DNA of 64,000 nt from Hortaea werneckii (taxonomy: Eukaryota > Ascomycota > Dothideomycetes > Mycosphaerellales > Teratosphaeriaceae), in NCBI GenBank assembly GCA_037044905.1, contig JBAOKB010000030.1, positions 62,001-126,000 of the forward strand, read 5' to 3'. Below, piece by piece: positions 1 through 12,295 of the stretch. The translations under genes and the position numbers were made by a program. Under the pieces are notes generated by a model, which saw only the letters and a program-made list of their open reading frames with translations, ran no database searches and was not told the origin of the DNA. Position 1 is the first letter of the stretch; each line of letters opens with the position of its first letter.

Positions 1-1881
1 TGACGGTCTCGTAAAGCTCGTTGACTTGCTCGAGAGTCATATCCTTGGTCTCGTAGATCATGAAGTACACGAAGAAGACCTGTCGGTGAGAATGAAAGTC
101 AGCAACTTCACATCCGAACATCGGTTCGTGCTGATAATGCTTACCGCAATCCAACAGAAACCACCCCAGATCCAAAAGACGTTGGAGCCAAGGTTGGCGT
201 ACTGCTTACCCTCCAAGTAAGGAGTGATGAAAGCCAGCAGCCAGTTAAAGAACCAGTTCGCCGCCGTGGTCATGGAAAGACATTTCGCACGAGCCTTCAA
301 CGGGAAGATTTCACCCGTGACGACCCATGCACCGGGGCCGAAAGTGCTGGCGAAGAAGAAGATGTAGACTACCGAGTGTGTTAGAAGGCTCACCATTGAA
401 AAACATCTTGGGGAAACATACTGCAGACGAAAGCAAATTGAGCTCCCTGTGACGCCGAGTTGTCCTGGGTCGTGGCAACACCACAGGCAGCCACGATGTA
501 CTGGCAGATACCCATTCCGAGAGCACCGGACAGAAGAACGAAACGTCGACCAAACTTGTCAATAGCGTATAGACCAGGGAAGGTTGTCACAACGTTGACA
601 ACATTGGTGATGACCTGGAGGATGAAGGCGTTGGGCAGACCGCTGTTCGGGTTCTGATTAAGTTAGCTTTGACGAATCATATTACGGCGCAGGCGTGCAT
701 GACTTACCTGAGAGAAGTAGCTTGTTCCGTAGTAGAACTGGAATATGTTGTCAGCTTCAAGCACATTATTTGTTAGACCTGTTCGCACTTACGATGAAGT
801 TCACTCCGACAAGCTGCTGGAGACTCTGAAGAACAATACCGGTGATGGTACGCTTACCCAGGTTTCCTTGGAAGCATTCGATGTAGGAAGCCTTGCCGAG
901 CGATTTCTCGTACTCCCAGTTACCCTGGATCTCTTCGAACTCGCCGACAAGACCTGGGTGGTCGGCCGGTAGACGACGTAGGAACTGCAGTGATTTGATG
1001 GCTTGCTGCTCCTTGCCGACCTTGATGAGAAATCTAGGTGTTTCAGGCAAGATGAACATGCCTGCGAGGGGCTATTAGCTCCTTCATTTCTCATAGTCAG
1101 TCGTTGCTCTTGAGACTTACCAACACACAGAATGATCGACCAGGCAAATTGAATGGCCAGCGGAATACGGTACGAGCCACTGTCATCCCGGTTCTCAGTG
1201 CCGTAATTCACAAGCGAGGCGAGGAGAAGTCCAATAGTGATAGCAAGCTGGTAGCTACCAATGACAAAACCACGGATCCACTTTGGCAGGGACTCAGCCT
1301 GGTACATAGGGACTGTGAATTGGTTAGCGAAAGTAATAGCGAGTTTTACACTGGAGAGACTAACTCTGCACGGAGACAAGACCGACGCCGAATCCAGCGA
1401 AGGCTCGTCCAGCAATGAACATCTTCTGTTCAGTCGCGGCCGTCTGAAGAGCAACTCCCAGGTTGAAAGGGATCGCAGCGGACAAGATAATACCCCAGCG
1501 TCTACCAGTCCAGTCGGCGAGCAGACCTGCGGCAAGAGCACCAAAGAAAGTACCGACCTAGCAATCATGTTAGCAACGTTTATATGCATCCAAACAACAA
1601 TATCATGCAAGAACACGTACCGATAGAATAGACACAATCAGAGAAATCTTGTCTTCACTCGGGTTGTCGAATTCCTTTTTCCAGTAGTCCATGGTCTGGA
1701 TACCGGAGATGGTACCAGTGTCGTAGCCATAGAGGATACCAGCGAAGGCAGCAAACATGCCAACCTAGAAAAATTGTCAGATTATTCGTTCTGATGTTGG
1801 TGAGAATGGTGTTCAATTTACCATAATGGCCGGCCATGCTGCGCCGGGCTCATCTGTGGGCTTCTGCAAGCCGAAACCCAT
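1..1881 (-). CDS. MFS hexose (glucose) transporter, 3' end cut by window edge
   Basis: Sugar porter of the major facilitator superfamily, expected to import glucose or related hexoses by proton symport at the plasma membrane. I assemble nine exons on the minus strand: 1881-1822, 1764-1621, 1557-1365, 1312-1121, 1061-793, 737-708, 653-422, 368-145 and 79-1. All introns are GT-AG; exon 6 is only 30 nt. Family signatures seen: the loop motif DWTGRRWG, PMYQAESLPKWIRG after the fourth helix, PETPRFLIKVGK in the central loop, QQLVGVNF in helix 7, DKFGRR, and the post-helix-12 motif YETKDMTLEQVNELYE, a variant of the usual PETKG. The start MGFGLQKPTDEP is the first ATG in frame and precedes the first transmembrane segment. 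Only the last residues lie outside the window. Substrate affinity cannot be read from sequence. Confidence 0.93.
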
Positions 1882-4800
1882 GTTGAAAGCACTTTATTGC
1901 TGCCGATAGCAATATCTGGTTGTCGACGAGGAGAAAATCGTCAACTCAGCTCCGAAACCTCCCAAGGCTGCTGGAGAGAAGATGATTGGCGAATGACTTG
2001 GAGGAGAAGAAAGACAAGAAAGTCTTTTTGACTTTAAGAACATTGGCGTCATGAAACAAGCAACCCGGGCTTAAGCCTTGAGGGAGCCCTTTCCAGGCAA
2101 CGTCTGTGGGGACGAAGTCTAACATCCACTATGACCCGTGCGCCAACAACATTCCAGAGCTTAAAGATCTGGAGCGCGAATTGGCCAGCTTCATCGCGAA
2201 CACCTTCCAGACTCCCCCATGATGATGCACTAAGGCACCGCGGAGTGAAGATGCGGGAGGGCCAGGGGCAACAACCATGCACAGCATGCAACTGAATGGG
2301 CGGCGTGGTCAATCGCTTGTGGAGTGAAGGTAGAGTCGGACCGAAAACACAACGCCGCTTGCGTGGTAGGACGAATGACGAAATGTCGTTGTGAGGCTGG
2401 AGCTCTTTTTTTGAGACCACCATTATCATACGGGCGATCTAGCTCTCAAGGTATCCCGGCTCGATCCGTCCGAGGGCAATTGCTTGGTCAAGGAAGCGGC
2501 ACTGTAGTTGGGCACTATCAATAGCTAGACGAGGACATCGCACTGACGGTGCTGACTATGGCTTATGCCCGACTTCCACTACCGGCCGAGATGAAAACGC
2601 CTGGAACGCCAAACGGCACCGTCCACAGCTAACAATCTTCTAGAAAACACGGAGCGGCTGAAGGAGTTGTGAAGAAGCGAGATTCCCGTTTCATATCCGA
2701 CACCATGACGACGTTTCCTTTCCAGGATCCATCCTAGTCCCGAAGCCGAAGTCAACCCTAGATGCCACAGGATTCGTCATGGGCGGCGGCGCAATCGCTC
2801 AATGGTTCCTCATCAGCAACTCAGCACTCTGCTGAAGACAAACCATTGACTGTGAGAAGTCTACGGTCTTCCGACTGACCATCTCCAACCACTTCCTCGT
2901 TGCAGGACATTGTGCCGCTTACGATTGCTACTACCAAGTGCACAGTCTCTCCCGACATTGCAAAGACTAGACAGCTCGATCTTAAGGCTCAGGATCACTC
3001 TTCACAGACGAGTTAGAAGTGGAGACAACATTGTGAAAAGCAGCAAAATTGTTCAGTTGGCGGCTCAGCGTGAAGTCTAGCAGAGGATCATTAGAATTTC
3101 TGATGGCTTAACGTCAATTTTTGTTAAGCACGCCAAGCAGTGAAGCCAAGCAATCCTGTGAATGGCCCTGGTGCCATAGAGCTTTCGTGAATACCATGTA
3201 TCTATATGGTTTCTTTGGCACCTGGCAAGTACAAGTCCAGGATCGAAACTAGAAAGATGTGACTAGGTATATCGCACTACTCGTACCAGGTAGCATACAG
3301 AGTTTTGGCCCTTCGATCAACTTCCAAAGCGCTGAACCACGGTTTTCCGGACAGACATGCACGGGTTTGCTTCATTCTTCGCAGAGCTACTAGCGATTAC
3401 AACGAGCGGGTTCTCGTTGTCTCCTCCTCTGTTCTTCTTTTGCAAATTGCTTCAAGGATCGATTCTTTTCGTACGAGACTTACATCTTCAGCCGACATGG
3501 CCGTCAATGTTGACCTAAGCCAGAACTTGGTGCTGAGTATCGCACCATCTACACCCAAGGGCTTTCGAAAGGACTAGAATATCCGGTATAAGGTGAGGAT
3601 CTTACATTTTCCTTTGTTTTGTTTTGAAAGACCGTCGTTTAGTTGACGTCTCAAGCAATGATGACTGCAGTGGCCTAAATGGAGTTATGCATCACGAGCT
3701 CTAGTCTGTCGACTAAGATTGCGTTCTCCGTAGAATTTCGGCTGACAGAAAAAGAGGGCAGAGACTTGCACTGAGCAGCAGGACGATGGGTGCGAATCTC
3801 GTTGCTATTCTCAGAGATCTTAGAAGCAGCTGCAGTAGAGTGTGCTCATAGAGAGCACGGCCGTGAAAGCACCCGACCGGATATGAAAACGTGGACATAA
3901 GAGAAGAACGGCAGCAGTCTGCCTGTAGGTCAACAGGACAGAATGACTGCCTAGGTGCTAAGGAACATATCTACCTACACCGCTTTCGAAGCAAGACCTA
4001 ACATCTTCAAGTATCTGTCCCGTGCTGTACGAACAATTTCGCAGAATTACCTAAACCATCCTCCGGAATCGAAAGGGAAACTATCGGACGATCAAATGGT
4101 CGAACTTCTGTGTAGGCTTGAGAGTATATCGTGCTTCTTTTGGCACTGCGAGCTACAATCATCTGCTTTCTCCGCAGCATATACAGCGTTCTATCTGCTA
4201 CCTCTTAAAGCTCTCTGGCTTCGCCTGTAGACTGATAGATCGATACAGTGGGTGCCTACAGGAATGTGACGTTGGCAGAATACGAGACCATATAATTTCA
4301 TGTGCCAGTATCTCAACGAATGAGACAATATATGCACCCCGTGACAGACCGTAAATGCTCCTATTCTATAGGCCGAACGAGCTAGTGAAATGGAGGTGAA
4401 CGGGACGGCATAAGTCGTGTAGTTCGTCGTCTTGTATGGAGATTCGATGCAGTTCCGACATGGTGTATGGCCTTTTGCCTCTCAATTTTTCTCTTCTCTT
4501 CTTTCCTTGCCCTTCTCCCTCTCTTTGGGGATTTCAAGGAGTAGGCAAAGAGGACCTATTGCTGTTTCCCCCTGTTAACCTCACAGCCAGAAAACGAGCC
4601 TGGATGCCTTGACCCTACGTAGGCAATTTTGTAAAAGCGAGGCAGTGAATATTAGGTCATGTAGCCGAATCAAAGTCACCAAGCCATCGCCTTATACGAA
4701 GGTCTATCGTGGGGCAGAAAGGCGACCAGACCAGGCAAGGTATGTAGTCAAACATCTTAGTAGAGTCCGAGAAAGCGCGATGACGGAAAAGGTATGGGTA

Positions 4801-4937
4801 AGAGAAATACCTGCAGGGGGAGCGGAGAGAAAAGAGTTCGAATAAGAAACCATTACAAAGTTAGAGAATTAGGGGAGGGGGAAGACGGGGAAGCAGGGCT
4901 AGGAAGGAGGGGAAGAAATGGGGCGAAAGGGAAAAAC

Positions 4938-4978
<41 letters not shown>

Positions 4979-5372
4979 CATCAGAGCAGTAGACATCGCA
5001 ATTTCGTATTCCTCGTCCCATGAATAAACCGTTTGCATCGCATCCTATACCCATCCTTTCATCATGAAAAAGACCTCCCAGCCCAAATCCAAGCCTAAAC
5101 TAAACGCCGACTGCAAAATGCCATATTACAGTTCCAAATGCAAAAAGCAGGTCCGCCAGGAACAAATTCCCCAAAAAGCAATCAAAGAAAAAAGAAGTAG
5201 AAAGAAGAAGGGGAATCAAAGCATCCCAATCCCAATCAAAAACCCAGAGCGCCATAAAGCCCTCCCCAGGGACCTGTACCCTCCCGTCTTTTGTGGTCTT
5301 TTTGGGTCCAAGTATTGGTACATATAGCGTCATCATCTCATCTCCCTCCTTCTCCGTTCGAACCTATCCATC
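1882..5372. other. Gene-poor interval of about 3.5 kb
   Basis: Holds the 5' flank of the hexose transporter (about 1882-2050) and the 3' flank of the RING gene. Between them only short ORFs occur (for example 2049-2429 minus, 3305-3577 plus, 3955-4230 plus), with no recognisable motif or splice-compatible partner. An open stretch around 2700-2840 is terminated by stops and could be coding debris. A long GA microsatellite lies near 4942-4974. I see no gene that I can defend. Confidence 0.5.
4942..4974. repeat. (GA)n dinucleotide microsatellite
   Basis: An uninterrupted run of about 16 GA units embedded in purine-rich DNA on the plus strand (roughly 4860-4980). Such tracts are length-polymorphic between strains. 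Nothing coding overlaps it. Confidence 0.95.
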
Positions 5373-7318
5373 TCACGTCTCATCAGGCCTTCGAGTCCCG
5401 TCGCCAGCGTCGGCGGCCGCGGTGGTGGTTGTGGAAGTGGCGGGAGTACTCTCACCCACCTCTTGCTCCCCCTGCGCTGTAGCACCACCAGCACGTCGTG
5501 TGCGGATCCGGAAGGTACTCCGCAGCCGATCACGCAGTCTCGCGCCGTTCTCACTTTCGTTCTCATTCTCATTCCCATTCCTCTCCTCCTCCGCAGCAGC
5601 AGCAACCCGTCCATCCCTATCTCCCTCCCCTGCTCCCTCTGCTTCCTCCCGCCGTCCAGATCGTACCCCATGTCGTCGTCGCTCTGCTGTCTGTCGTTCC
5701 CTATAAGCCCTCAAAGCCCCGACCCGCTCCTCCCTACTCATGCGCTCCACGCCCCGCAGGCCCAGAATCCCCACCATCAAACTCCTGCGCACGCCCATCC
5801 GCTGCATCGTCGGTCCTCCAGCTTCGGACCCAAGCGGTGGAGGGAGCTGCTCGTCATCCCCAGCCCTACCATTAGGGCGGGGGATGGGGTTCCCGTCCTC
5901 ATCTACTTCGCCCTCCTGCTCGCCTTCCGTCTCCTGCGGTCGCAGATCGATCCGGCATAAGGGACACGTCCCGGACACGTTCAGGAGCCAGGGGTCGATG
6001 CAGGCGGGGTGGAAGCGGTGGTTGCAGGGGAGCACGCGTTGGTCTTGGCCGATTTCGAAGTCGTCGGTGCAGATGCTGCAGCCTTGGTTGTCGAGGTCGT
6101 GTGGGGGGATGGGATGGGGTTGGGGTGGAGGGTTGGTGGGAGATGTTGTAGTAGAAGAAGTGGCAGTTAAGCCGGCTTTGGTCGTGTCTCCTTGGGATTC
6201 ATCTCCAGTCTCGTTGCGCTGATGCGGATCCGTCGTTTCTCGTGGTCCGTCGGCCTCGCTCTGAGACGCTGGGGTGTCCTCAAGAGTCGCAGCAGCAGCC
6301 GCCGTCCCACCACCCTCCGCCATCTCGACATCCCCCGCCCCAGTCCCTTTCCCTCCTTCCGCCCCCTCGCCACCAAACTTGACAATCGGAATCGTATCCA
6401 GCATCGCGCGCGCCAGCCCCCTGGCCCGACTCTGGCGCGCCCGTCCTAGGATATTCCGTGGTCCGTAGCGTTCCGGGTGGCGATGGGCGCGCACGGCGCC
6501 CGTGATGATGATGCAGAGGAACAGGGCGGTTACAATGCCCGTGACGGAGTAGAGGATGATCATGGCGACGGCGGTGGTGGGCGAGGAACCGAGGTTGTTG
6601 CCCGGGGGGCCGGTGGTGGTGTTCTGGTCATTGTCGCCTCCGTCGCCATTGTCACCGGATCCTGACCCGTTGCCAGCGGCGAGCTGTTCGCTGTCCAGCC
6701 GTCCGATCGTCGCGTATATCGAGTCCCCGTCGTTGTTGCTCCAGTTGTCGATCTTGTCGAGGACTCGGTTCGTGTCGTTCATGTTCTTCATCGTGTAGAT
6801 CCATTTGTAATTCCCGTCGTAGTCTTGAAGGTCGCACCAGTCGGCTTCCCGTGAGTACCATACTACGCCTGTTGCGTTCCGCTGCTCCGCCGTGGCGAAG
6901 ATGTCGAGGGGCCCGATGTTGCCCGGGTAGGCAGAGAGGTCGCAGTTGATGACGACGATATCGCGGTCCTTGATGTCAAGCTGGTTGGAGTTGTTGACAA
7001 GCAGTGTCGGTCCGGATAAGCCGGGGGGCTGAGGATGGCAGTCAGTTAGCAGGCAAACACCTCGCGACAGCTATGGGGTGTGTCAATGACTACTCAGGTA
7101 CTTACGGGGAGATCACTGCTGGCGGCCTGGGTCAAGGGCAGCAGCTTCGCCATTGGAACCATCCGATCGCCCATGGAGACGGACAGATCGGCATTGTGTT
7201 CGCTCTGGTCGGGTACGCCGGTCGTGCCATTGGTGGCGACCACCACCGTCTGTCCGACTGCGCATCTCAGCAGTGTGGAGCCCAACACCCAGAAGAATAC
7301 CAGCGACGAGTGAGCCAT
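5373..7318 (-). CDS. PA-domain / transmembrane / RING-H2 E3 ubiquitin ligase
   Basis: Two exons, 7318-7106 (71 codons) and 7028-5373, joined by a 77-nt GT-AG intron; 622 residues. The start MAHSSLVFFWVLG opens a secretory signal peptide, which is why I prefer it to the in-frame ATG at 7369. A lumenal, protease-associated-like domain with several N-glycosylation sequons follows. Then come a low-complexity Gly/Asn/Asp spacer, one transmembrane helix (AVAMIILYSVTGIVTALFLC) and a cytosolic RING-H2 finger with the order CSICTDDF ... VLPCNHRFHPACIDPWL ... CPLC. The tail after the RING is long, charged and disordered. This domain order matches the PA-TM-RING family (GRAIL/RNF13-like), ligases of endomembranes that ubiquitinate membrane cargo. 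Known for the family: E2 recruitment by the RING. Inferred: location in Golgi, endosome or vacuole membrane. Confidence 0.88.
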
Positions 7319-8608
7319 TGTTTCCGTCCCGCTGGACGAGATGTGCCCCCAACTTGACGAATCAACCAACCTTCCCTACGCGAAAGAACGACAGAGTACC
7401 TTATGGTGAGTGAGGAAGTGTAGTCACGGTGCACATCATCCTTTATAGCCTCGTCATCTCTGCCTCTCACAGCCTGCAACCCAAGCCGAACAGCGTGGCT
7501 GATGATGATGTAGGTAAGTAGGTACGCGGGAGGACGAGAGCGAGAACGAGAAGGAGGCATTATCATCATCACCATCACCATCAATCAGCTTATCTCGCTT
7601 ATCGTCCCGAATTCCATTTATCGGTACCGAGGAGCGCGGGGGAGGGGGCGTTATCCGGCTTTGTTCATTCCACGGCTGTACTCCGATCCTGCGCCGCCGT
7701 CTAGATCACGCGCAAGTCCATGGGAGAGAGTTTTTTTCGCCCATAGAAGAAAGTCCCTCAAATGTCATTCAGTTCCACGTACGTGTTCCCAAATTATGAA
7801 TGAACAAAGAGGTTGCAGAAAGAAATTGATCCGCACATTACGTATAGGTAAGAAGCAAATATACAAGAAAGAAAAAGAAAGAAAAGGAAAAAAAAAAAGG
7901 AAAACTAAACATGTCTCCCATCTCGTTGCACAAGGAAACTCCGCGACAGCGACAAGTGTAGTAGAAGTACAGTAATAGAGTCTACCAAAGTATCCAAGCA
8001 TCTTGTTCGTATATCTTCTGCAGAGTTTACTAGAGAGAGCGTCTACCTTATGTATTGTCGTTCCTCTAAGCCTTCCTGTTATACATGCAAGAGATGTATG
8101 TCTACATAGTTACCTAATATTTACTTAATGTATCTGTTTTCCATCCCGAAGCTAGATCCTACTGCCGATCTTCCTGTCCCCTACTCTCTACCTACTCCTG
8201 CTAGGAGATACCTATGCTAGATAGTATAGTTGAGTAGTTTCATGTATCTTTGTGCCATTTTTCCACACAAAAGAACAAGAAGAATGAAGAAAAAAGAAGA
8301 AGGAATAACGCGAAATCTGACAACCCCCCTGGCTCTTGCCCCTTTCCAACATTCCCAAGTCCCCAAAAGGGTTCTCTGTGCCACCCGCTGATGCCGAGAC
8401 GCCCACGCTTTAAGTGATATGTATCCATACAAATTGGCCTTGAACATGCCTGCCTGCCTGCCTGACCTGACCTGACCTGGCATCCTTCTTCCCCCTTCCT
8501 TCCTCGACATCTAGCCCCCGCTAACCCACGAATCTCTCCCCCCTCTCCCCTACGCGTCTCATCCCTCCCTCCCGCCGCCCAACCCAACTTCTCACCCATC
8601 CCCATCCC
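7319..8608. other. Intergenic: RING gene promoter and hydrolase 3' flank
   Basis: The first 300 nt are the probable promoter of the RING ligase, followed by AT-rich DNA with an A-rich tract near 7865-7910. The right part (8220-8608) is probably the 3' untranslated region of the hydrolase gene. It includes short CTGAC/CTGCC tandem runs near 8449-8478. Only short, motif-less ORFs are present. Confidence 0.5.
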
Positions 8609-11600
8609 CTATCCCTCTCCCCGCCCCCGCCCTCCCCCAAGCGCCAACTCATCCACCACCGTCGCCGGCGCCTCAGCGCTGAATTTACTCCGTGGCAAAC
8701 CATCCTGCTGCGACTGTCGCAGCGGACTTCCTCCCCTCCCCTTCCGCTCGACGCCACTACTGAGTTTCCGATCTTCGTGCATCGTCGGGTCCTTCATCCC
8801 GCCACTAGTCCTGCGGCTTCGCTGAGAGGTCCGACTTTCGTCCGCGTCATCGTCTTTGGGTGGTGGTTTCGGCGGTGTTTCCCTCCGCTGATGATGATAA
8901 TGATGCGGCCGGCGAGGCACGACGGTAGGCATGACTACGTTTGCGTTGGGGGGGATGTCGGACTCGGAGGGGTGTTGGATGGGCGTCATGGCGCGGTTGG
9001 CTATAGTCTCTGCGCTCGTCTGCCGGGTATGTGGGTTGGTTTCGTTGTTGTTGTCCTTTGGAGGCGGGGCGGGAGGCGCTGCGGCGTCGGCGCTGGGTGT
9101 CCTGACGGAGGAAACTTTGGGGTCCGTGACGGCGTGTCGGAGGCGGAAGGGCGCGTTCTTCGTCGCCTCGTTTATTTCTCCCGGCTGCTGCGGGGTGGAT
9201 GGTGGGGACGCTGACGGGGAATATGTCGGGTTGACGGTGAAGGAATCCGGTCGGGGTCGGTCCTCCGGGACTCCAAGTCGGGAGCCCTGGACTGGATTTC
9301 GGATCTTGAACGGACTATCGGTGGATTCTTCCATGGGGCTCACACCTGCAGGCTTCTCCTTCGACGGCACAGGCGGTACCGGCGGGGCGCCTTCTAATGC
9401 CGCTTGCGGATTTTCCGGACTGGATGGCTTTTCGTCCGTGCTGACACTTCCAAGTAAAGGCATGATGGGCATGCCGTCTGCGCCGACCGCACCAAAGACC
9501 GATGTTCGATTGGAGAACACTGGATCCTGGCGAGTAGTGGTCGTGTATTCCGAAGGGACCGGTGAAGCCCGGGATTCCTCGGGCGCTGTCAACATAGGGG
9601 CCAGCTCGCCGCCTGGGGATTCTCTCGGTGTCACGAAAGCCGGTTCTCTTCCTGTGTCGCCCGTCACGCTTCTATCGTTGAGCGTAGGTCGTGGTTCAAG
9701 TTCTTGCGCGGAAGGCTCATTGGCGGGCGTCGGCATTTCGGCCTCGTGACCGGACCCTGGCATTTCAACCGGGCCAGTGCTAGCGGCACTTGACGGTACT
9801 GAGGCTCCTGTACTCTCGAGAGTTGCAGTGGACAGGTTGGAAGGCGCCGCTGGACTCCGTAGCTTAAACGGATACGCCACGACACCATTGTGTGGTCGGG
9901 CGTTATTGGGATCGAGGAAAGTGTTCTGACTACCGGGTATCTTCTCGCTGTCTGGAGATACGGCGCTTGTGGTCGGTACGACTGTGCTAACAGGTCGTGA
10001 CGTAAAGAGGGATGTTGAGGTTGAAGACCGACGGCTGCCTGGGATTGTGGCGCTTGCAGGGTGAGCGAGAGGGCTAATGGGCGAATTATTCCCAGCTTGG
10101 CCCAAGTCGTTGACCTGTCGCAATGGGCTCTGGGGCCTTCCATCCCGAGCCCAGGGTGAAGCGAAGAATGATGAACCGCTGGTGCGGCGTCCTTTCCGTG
10201 CGATACTCGCACTCGAGGATGCCGGACCAGCACGCGAAGGAGGCGGCGCATTCTCATCTCTATTCCTGTCAACAGCTATGCTCGGCTGCCTGCTCTCAAC
10301 TTTCCCTTCACGATCAAGAGTCTGCTCATCATGATGACTTCCCCATCCAGACCACATCGCCAGACCCCAAGATCTGCCTCTTTTCTTCTCCTCAGGCGCC
10401 ACTCCTTTTCTTCGTCGCGTGACAAGGGCAGTGGGCGGCGGTGTCTCGCCTTGTAGATCATCGTAACCAGCCGCAAGCTCTTTCGCTCTCTTTTTCTGTA
10501 ATTTCCGCTTATCGTTGGCGAAACGTACATCGTTCTCTTTCCGTTTCGCAAGCCATTTGCGGACAGGACCAGCTTTGATCTGTCCGATGCTTGCTGGGTC
10601 TAAAGCCAGACGTGCCAACTCTGATTCCGGCGCAAGAGGGAATATGATACCATGCCGAGTGACTCTCTGTCTGATCATGTGATTGACGAAAGGCGGTAAT
10701 GGATCTCCAGCCTTACCCACCGCCCCAGCAGGTTCAAGATCGAGAGTGCCCTTGCTATGCTGGTCCGAATTTTTAGATGCTGTTTTCCTCAACGAATCTC
10801 GGTTGTTCGCGTCTGCATCACCATCCTCTGGCCCCTCGCTTATAATGGAAACAGCGTCATCATTCTGTATCTCAATAGCCCTATGTTGCGCATGTGCCAA
10901 TGCCCACGCACCAAACTGAGCGACTGATCGATACATGTATTTCGCCGGACGGGTGAAAGAGAGCGTGTGGGGAACATGGCACAAGTCTTCCCAGACCTGC
11001 AATTGCACGTCCGTAGGTGGATAGTGGTCTATGTGGATTCGTCGCGGGTCGTACTCGTTCATGATCGCATCGCTCGGCGGATACGCCCTAGGATTGGCGG
11101 CTTTGTGAGCAAGATATACCTGCTCGTCGCGCAGGAGCTCGCCACCGCCAACTTGGATTAGCATCGGAGGTAGACCGCCTAATGACGGTTGCGTGACTGG
11201 CGAGACCAGCGGATGTGACAAGAGCTCATTGGGCGCGTACATCTGGAACTGATCTTTCATCTCGACCTCCTTTCCATCTAGCATGATGTTCAAGTTGTTG
11301 CCAGTACCTGGTACCTTGCCCCTGTCTGCAAGATTCTGTTTCGCCTGCGCGGACACATTCACAGATGTATCCGGCATCTCTAGCGCATCAGGGGCCGGTT
11401 GCTCCGACGTTTTGCGCGCGGCCTTGACCTCATCAGTAGGTGGTGGCGGCCATGCCATGGATGGTTTGTGGTGAAAGCCATGCGGAGGTATGTAGTCCAA
11501 GTCGCCGTCTCCCGCGACAGAAGGGAAAGAATGCGTCAGATCCACCCAAGGTGAAAGCAGGATGGTGCCGGCTGGGAGGGGACATCCCTGGTCTCGCAAC

Positions 11601-12295
11601 ACCACAAGCATGCTCAATACCATGCCGCCGCCTGCTGAATCACCGCCAAACAAGATCTGCTCCGGCTTGAAATGCTGCAGTAAGTAAAGGTATGTCGCAA
11701 TGCAATCGTAGAGGCCGCAAGGGAAGGGAAATTGCGGCGCCAACCGGTACTTGGGCGCGAGAACTCTCGCCTTCAGCTTCCGCGCATGTCGTTGGATCTG
11801 ATAGCGGTGCTCGTCTACACTGCCAAAGTAGTATGCTCCGCCGTGCACGTACAAGATCACGCGCTCAACTTTTGTCCCCGCCCGCTGACGCTCGCTCAGG
11901 TCCTTTTTCATCTCAATCCATTCGGCCTTCAGCGGCGACTCGGGCCTCCGCCATTGCCACCATGTGCCACCGCCGATCTTCTCCACCCCTCTCCTCCCGA
12001 GATGCTCTTGAATCAATCGCGCGGCGCGCTCGAGAAACTGCGGCGCGACCTCCGACTCGACGGTGCGCACCCATGTCGGCACGGGGACCCATTGCGCTGT
12101 GAATGCCTGTAGATCCTCGACGGTATGCTGGCTCGAGTAATCCAGGAAGCGACGGATCAGGCGTAGACCCTCGTGGTAGGAGATGTGCGCGGTCGGCTTC
12201 TGCTTCAGCGGGCCGCGATTGAGGTAGTGCGAGAAGTAGGTCTCGATGACCGAGGGTGTCACGGCGGTCGCGACCGAGAGGGTATTGAAGGGCAT
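8609..12295 (-). CDS. Alpha/beta hydrolase (hormone-sensitive-lipase family) with long disordered C-terminus
   Basis: Single-exon gene of 1228 residues. The N-terminal 470 residues form an alpha/beta hydrolase-3 domain. It has the oxyanion-hole motif HGGAYYFGS (His about 151), the nucleophile elbow GDSAGGG (Ser about 220) and a later DLCHVPHTLSF segment that can supply the catalytic His. These mark the lipase/esterase group of hormone-sensitive-lipase type, acting on carboxyl esters; the substrate is unknown. Residues about 630-1228 are rich in Pro, Ser, Thr and charged residues, with no globular motif, and look intrinsically disordered and phosphorylatable. Typical members of this family are 300-450 residues, so the tail is exceptional. 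No signal peptide is obvious. Start: first ATG after an upstream stop. Confidence 0.87.
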   Translation of the reverse strand: MPFNTLSVATAVTPSVIETYFSHYLNRGPLKQKPTAHISYHEGLRLIRRFLDYSSQHTVEDLQAFTAQWVPVPTWVRTVESEVAPQFLERAARLIQEHLGRRGVEKIGGGTWWQWRRPESPLKAEWIEMKKDLSERQRAGTKVERVILYVHGGAYYFGSVDEHRYQIQRHARKLKARVLAPKYRLAPQFPFPCGLYDCIATYLYLLQHFKPEQILFGGDSAGGGMVLSMLVVLRDQGCPLPAGTILLSPWVDLTHSFPSVAGDGDLDYIPPHGFHHKPSMAWPPPPTDEVKAARKTSEQPAPDALEMPDTSVNVSAQAKQNLADRGKVPGTGNNLNIMLDGKEVEMKDQFQMYAPNELLSHPLVSPVTQPSLGGLPPMLIQVGGGELLRDEQVYLAHKAANPRAYPPSDAIMNEYDPRRIHIDHYPPTDVQLQVWEDLCHVPHTLSFTRPAKYMYRSVAQFGAWALAHAQHRAIEIQNDDAVSIISEGPEDGDADANNRDSLRKTASKNSDQHSKGTLDLEPAGAVGKAGDPLPPFVNHMIRQRVTRHGIIFPLAPESELARLALDPASIGQIKAGPVRKWLAKRKENDVRFANDKRKLQKKRAKELAAGYDDLQGETPPPTALVTRRRKGVAPEEKKRGRSWGLAMWSGWGSHHDEQTLDREGKVESRQPSIAVDRNRDENAPPPSRAGPASSSASIARKGRRTSGSSFFASPWARDGRPQSPLRQVNDLGQAGNNSPISPLAHPASATIPGSRRSSTSTSLFTSRPVSTVVPTTSAVSPDSEKIPGSQNTFLDPNNARPHNGVVAYPFKLRSPAAPSNLSTATLESTGASVPSSAASTGPVEMPGSGHEAEMPTPANEPSAQELEPRPTLNDRSVTGDTGREPAFVTPRESPGGELAPMLTAPEESRASPVPSEYTTTTRQDPVFSNRTSVFGAVGADGMPIMPLLGSVSTDEKPSSPENPQAALEGAPPVPPVPSKEKPAGVSPMEESTDSPFKIRNPVQGSRLGVPEDRPRPDSFTVNPTYSPSASPPSTPQQPGEINEATKNAPFRLRHAVTDPKVSSVRTPSADAAAPPAPPPKDNNNETNPHTRQTSAETIANRAMTPIQHPSESDIPPNANVVMPTVVPRRPHHYHHQRRETPPKPPPKDDDADESRTSQRSRRTSGGMKDPTMHEDRKLSSGVERKGRGGSPLRQSQQDGLPRSKFSAEAPATVVDELALGGGRGRGEG

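Noticed and set aside
4942..4974. Short tandem repeats as a CRISPR array
   Set aside because: No spaced repeats occur; the purine run is a simple microsatellite, and the genome is eukaryotic.
8931..9749. 272-codon plus-strand ORF
   Set aside because: Antisense to the low-complexity tail of the hydrolase; Gly/Ser-rich shadow without motif.
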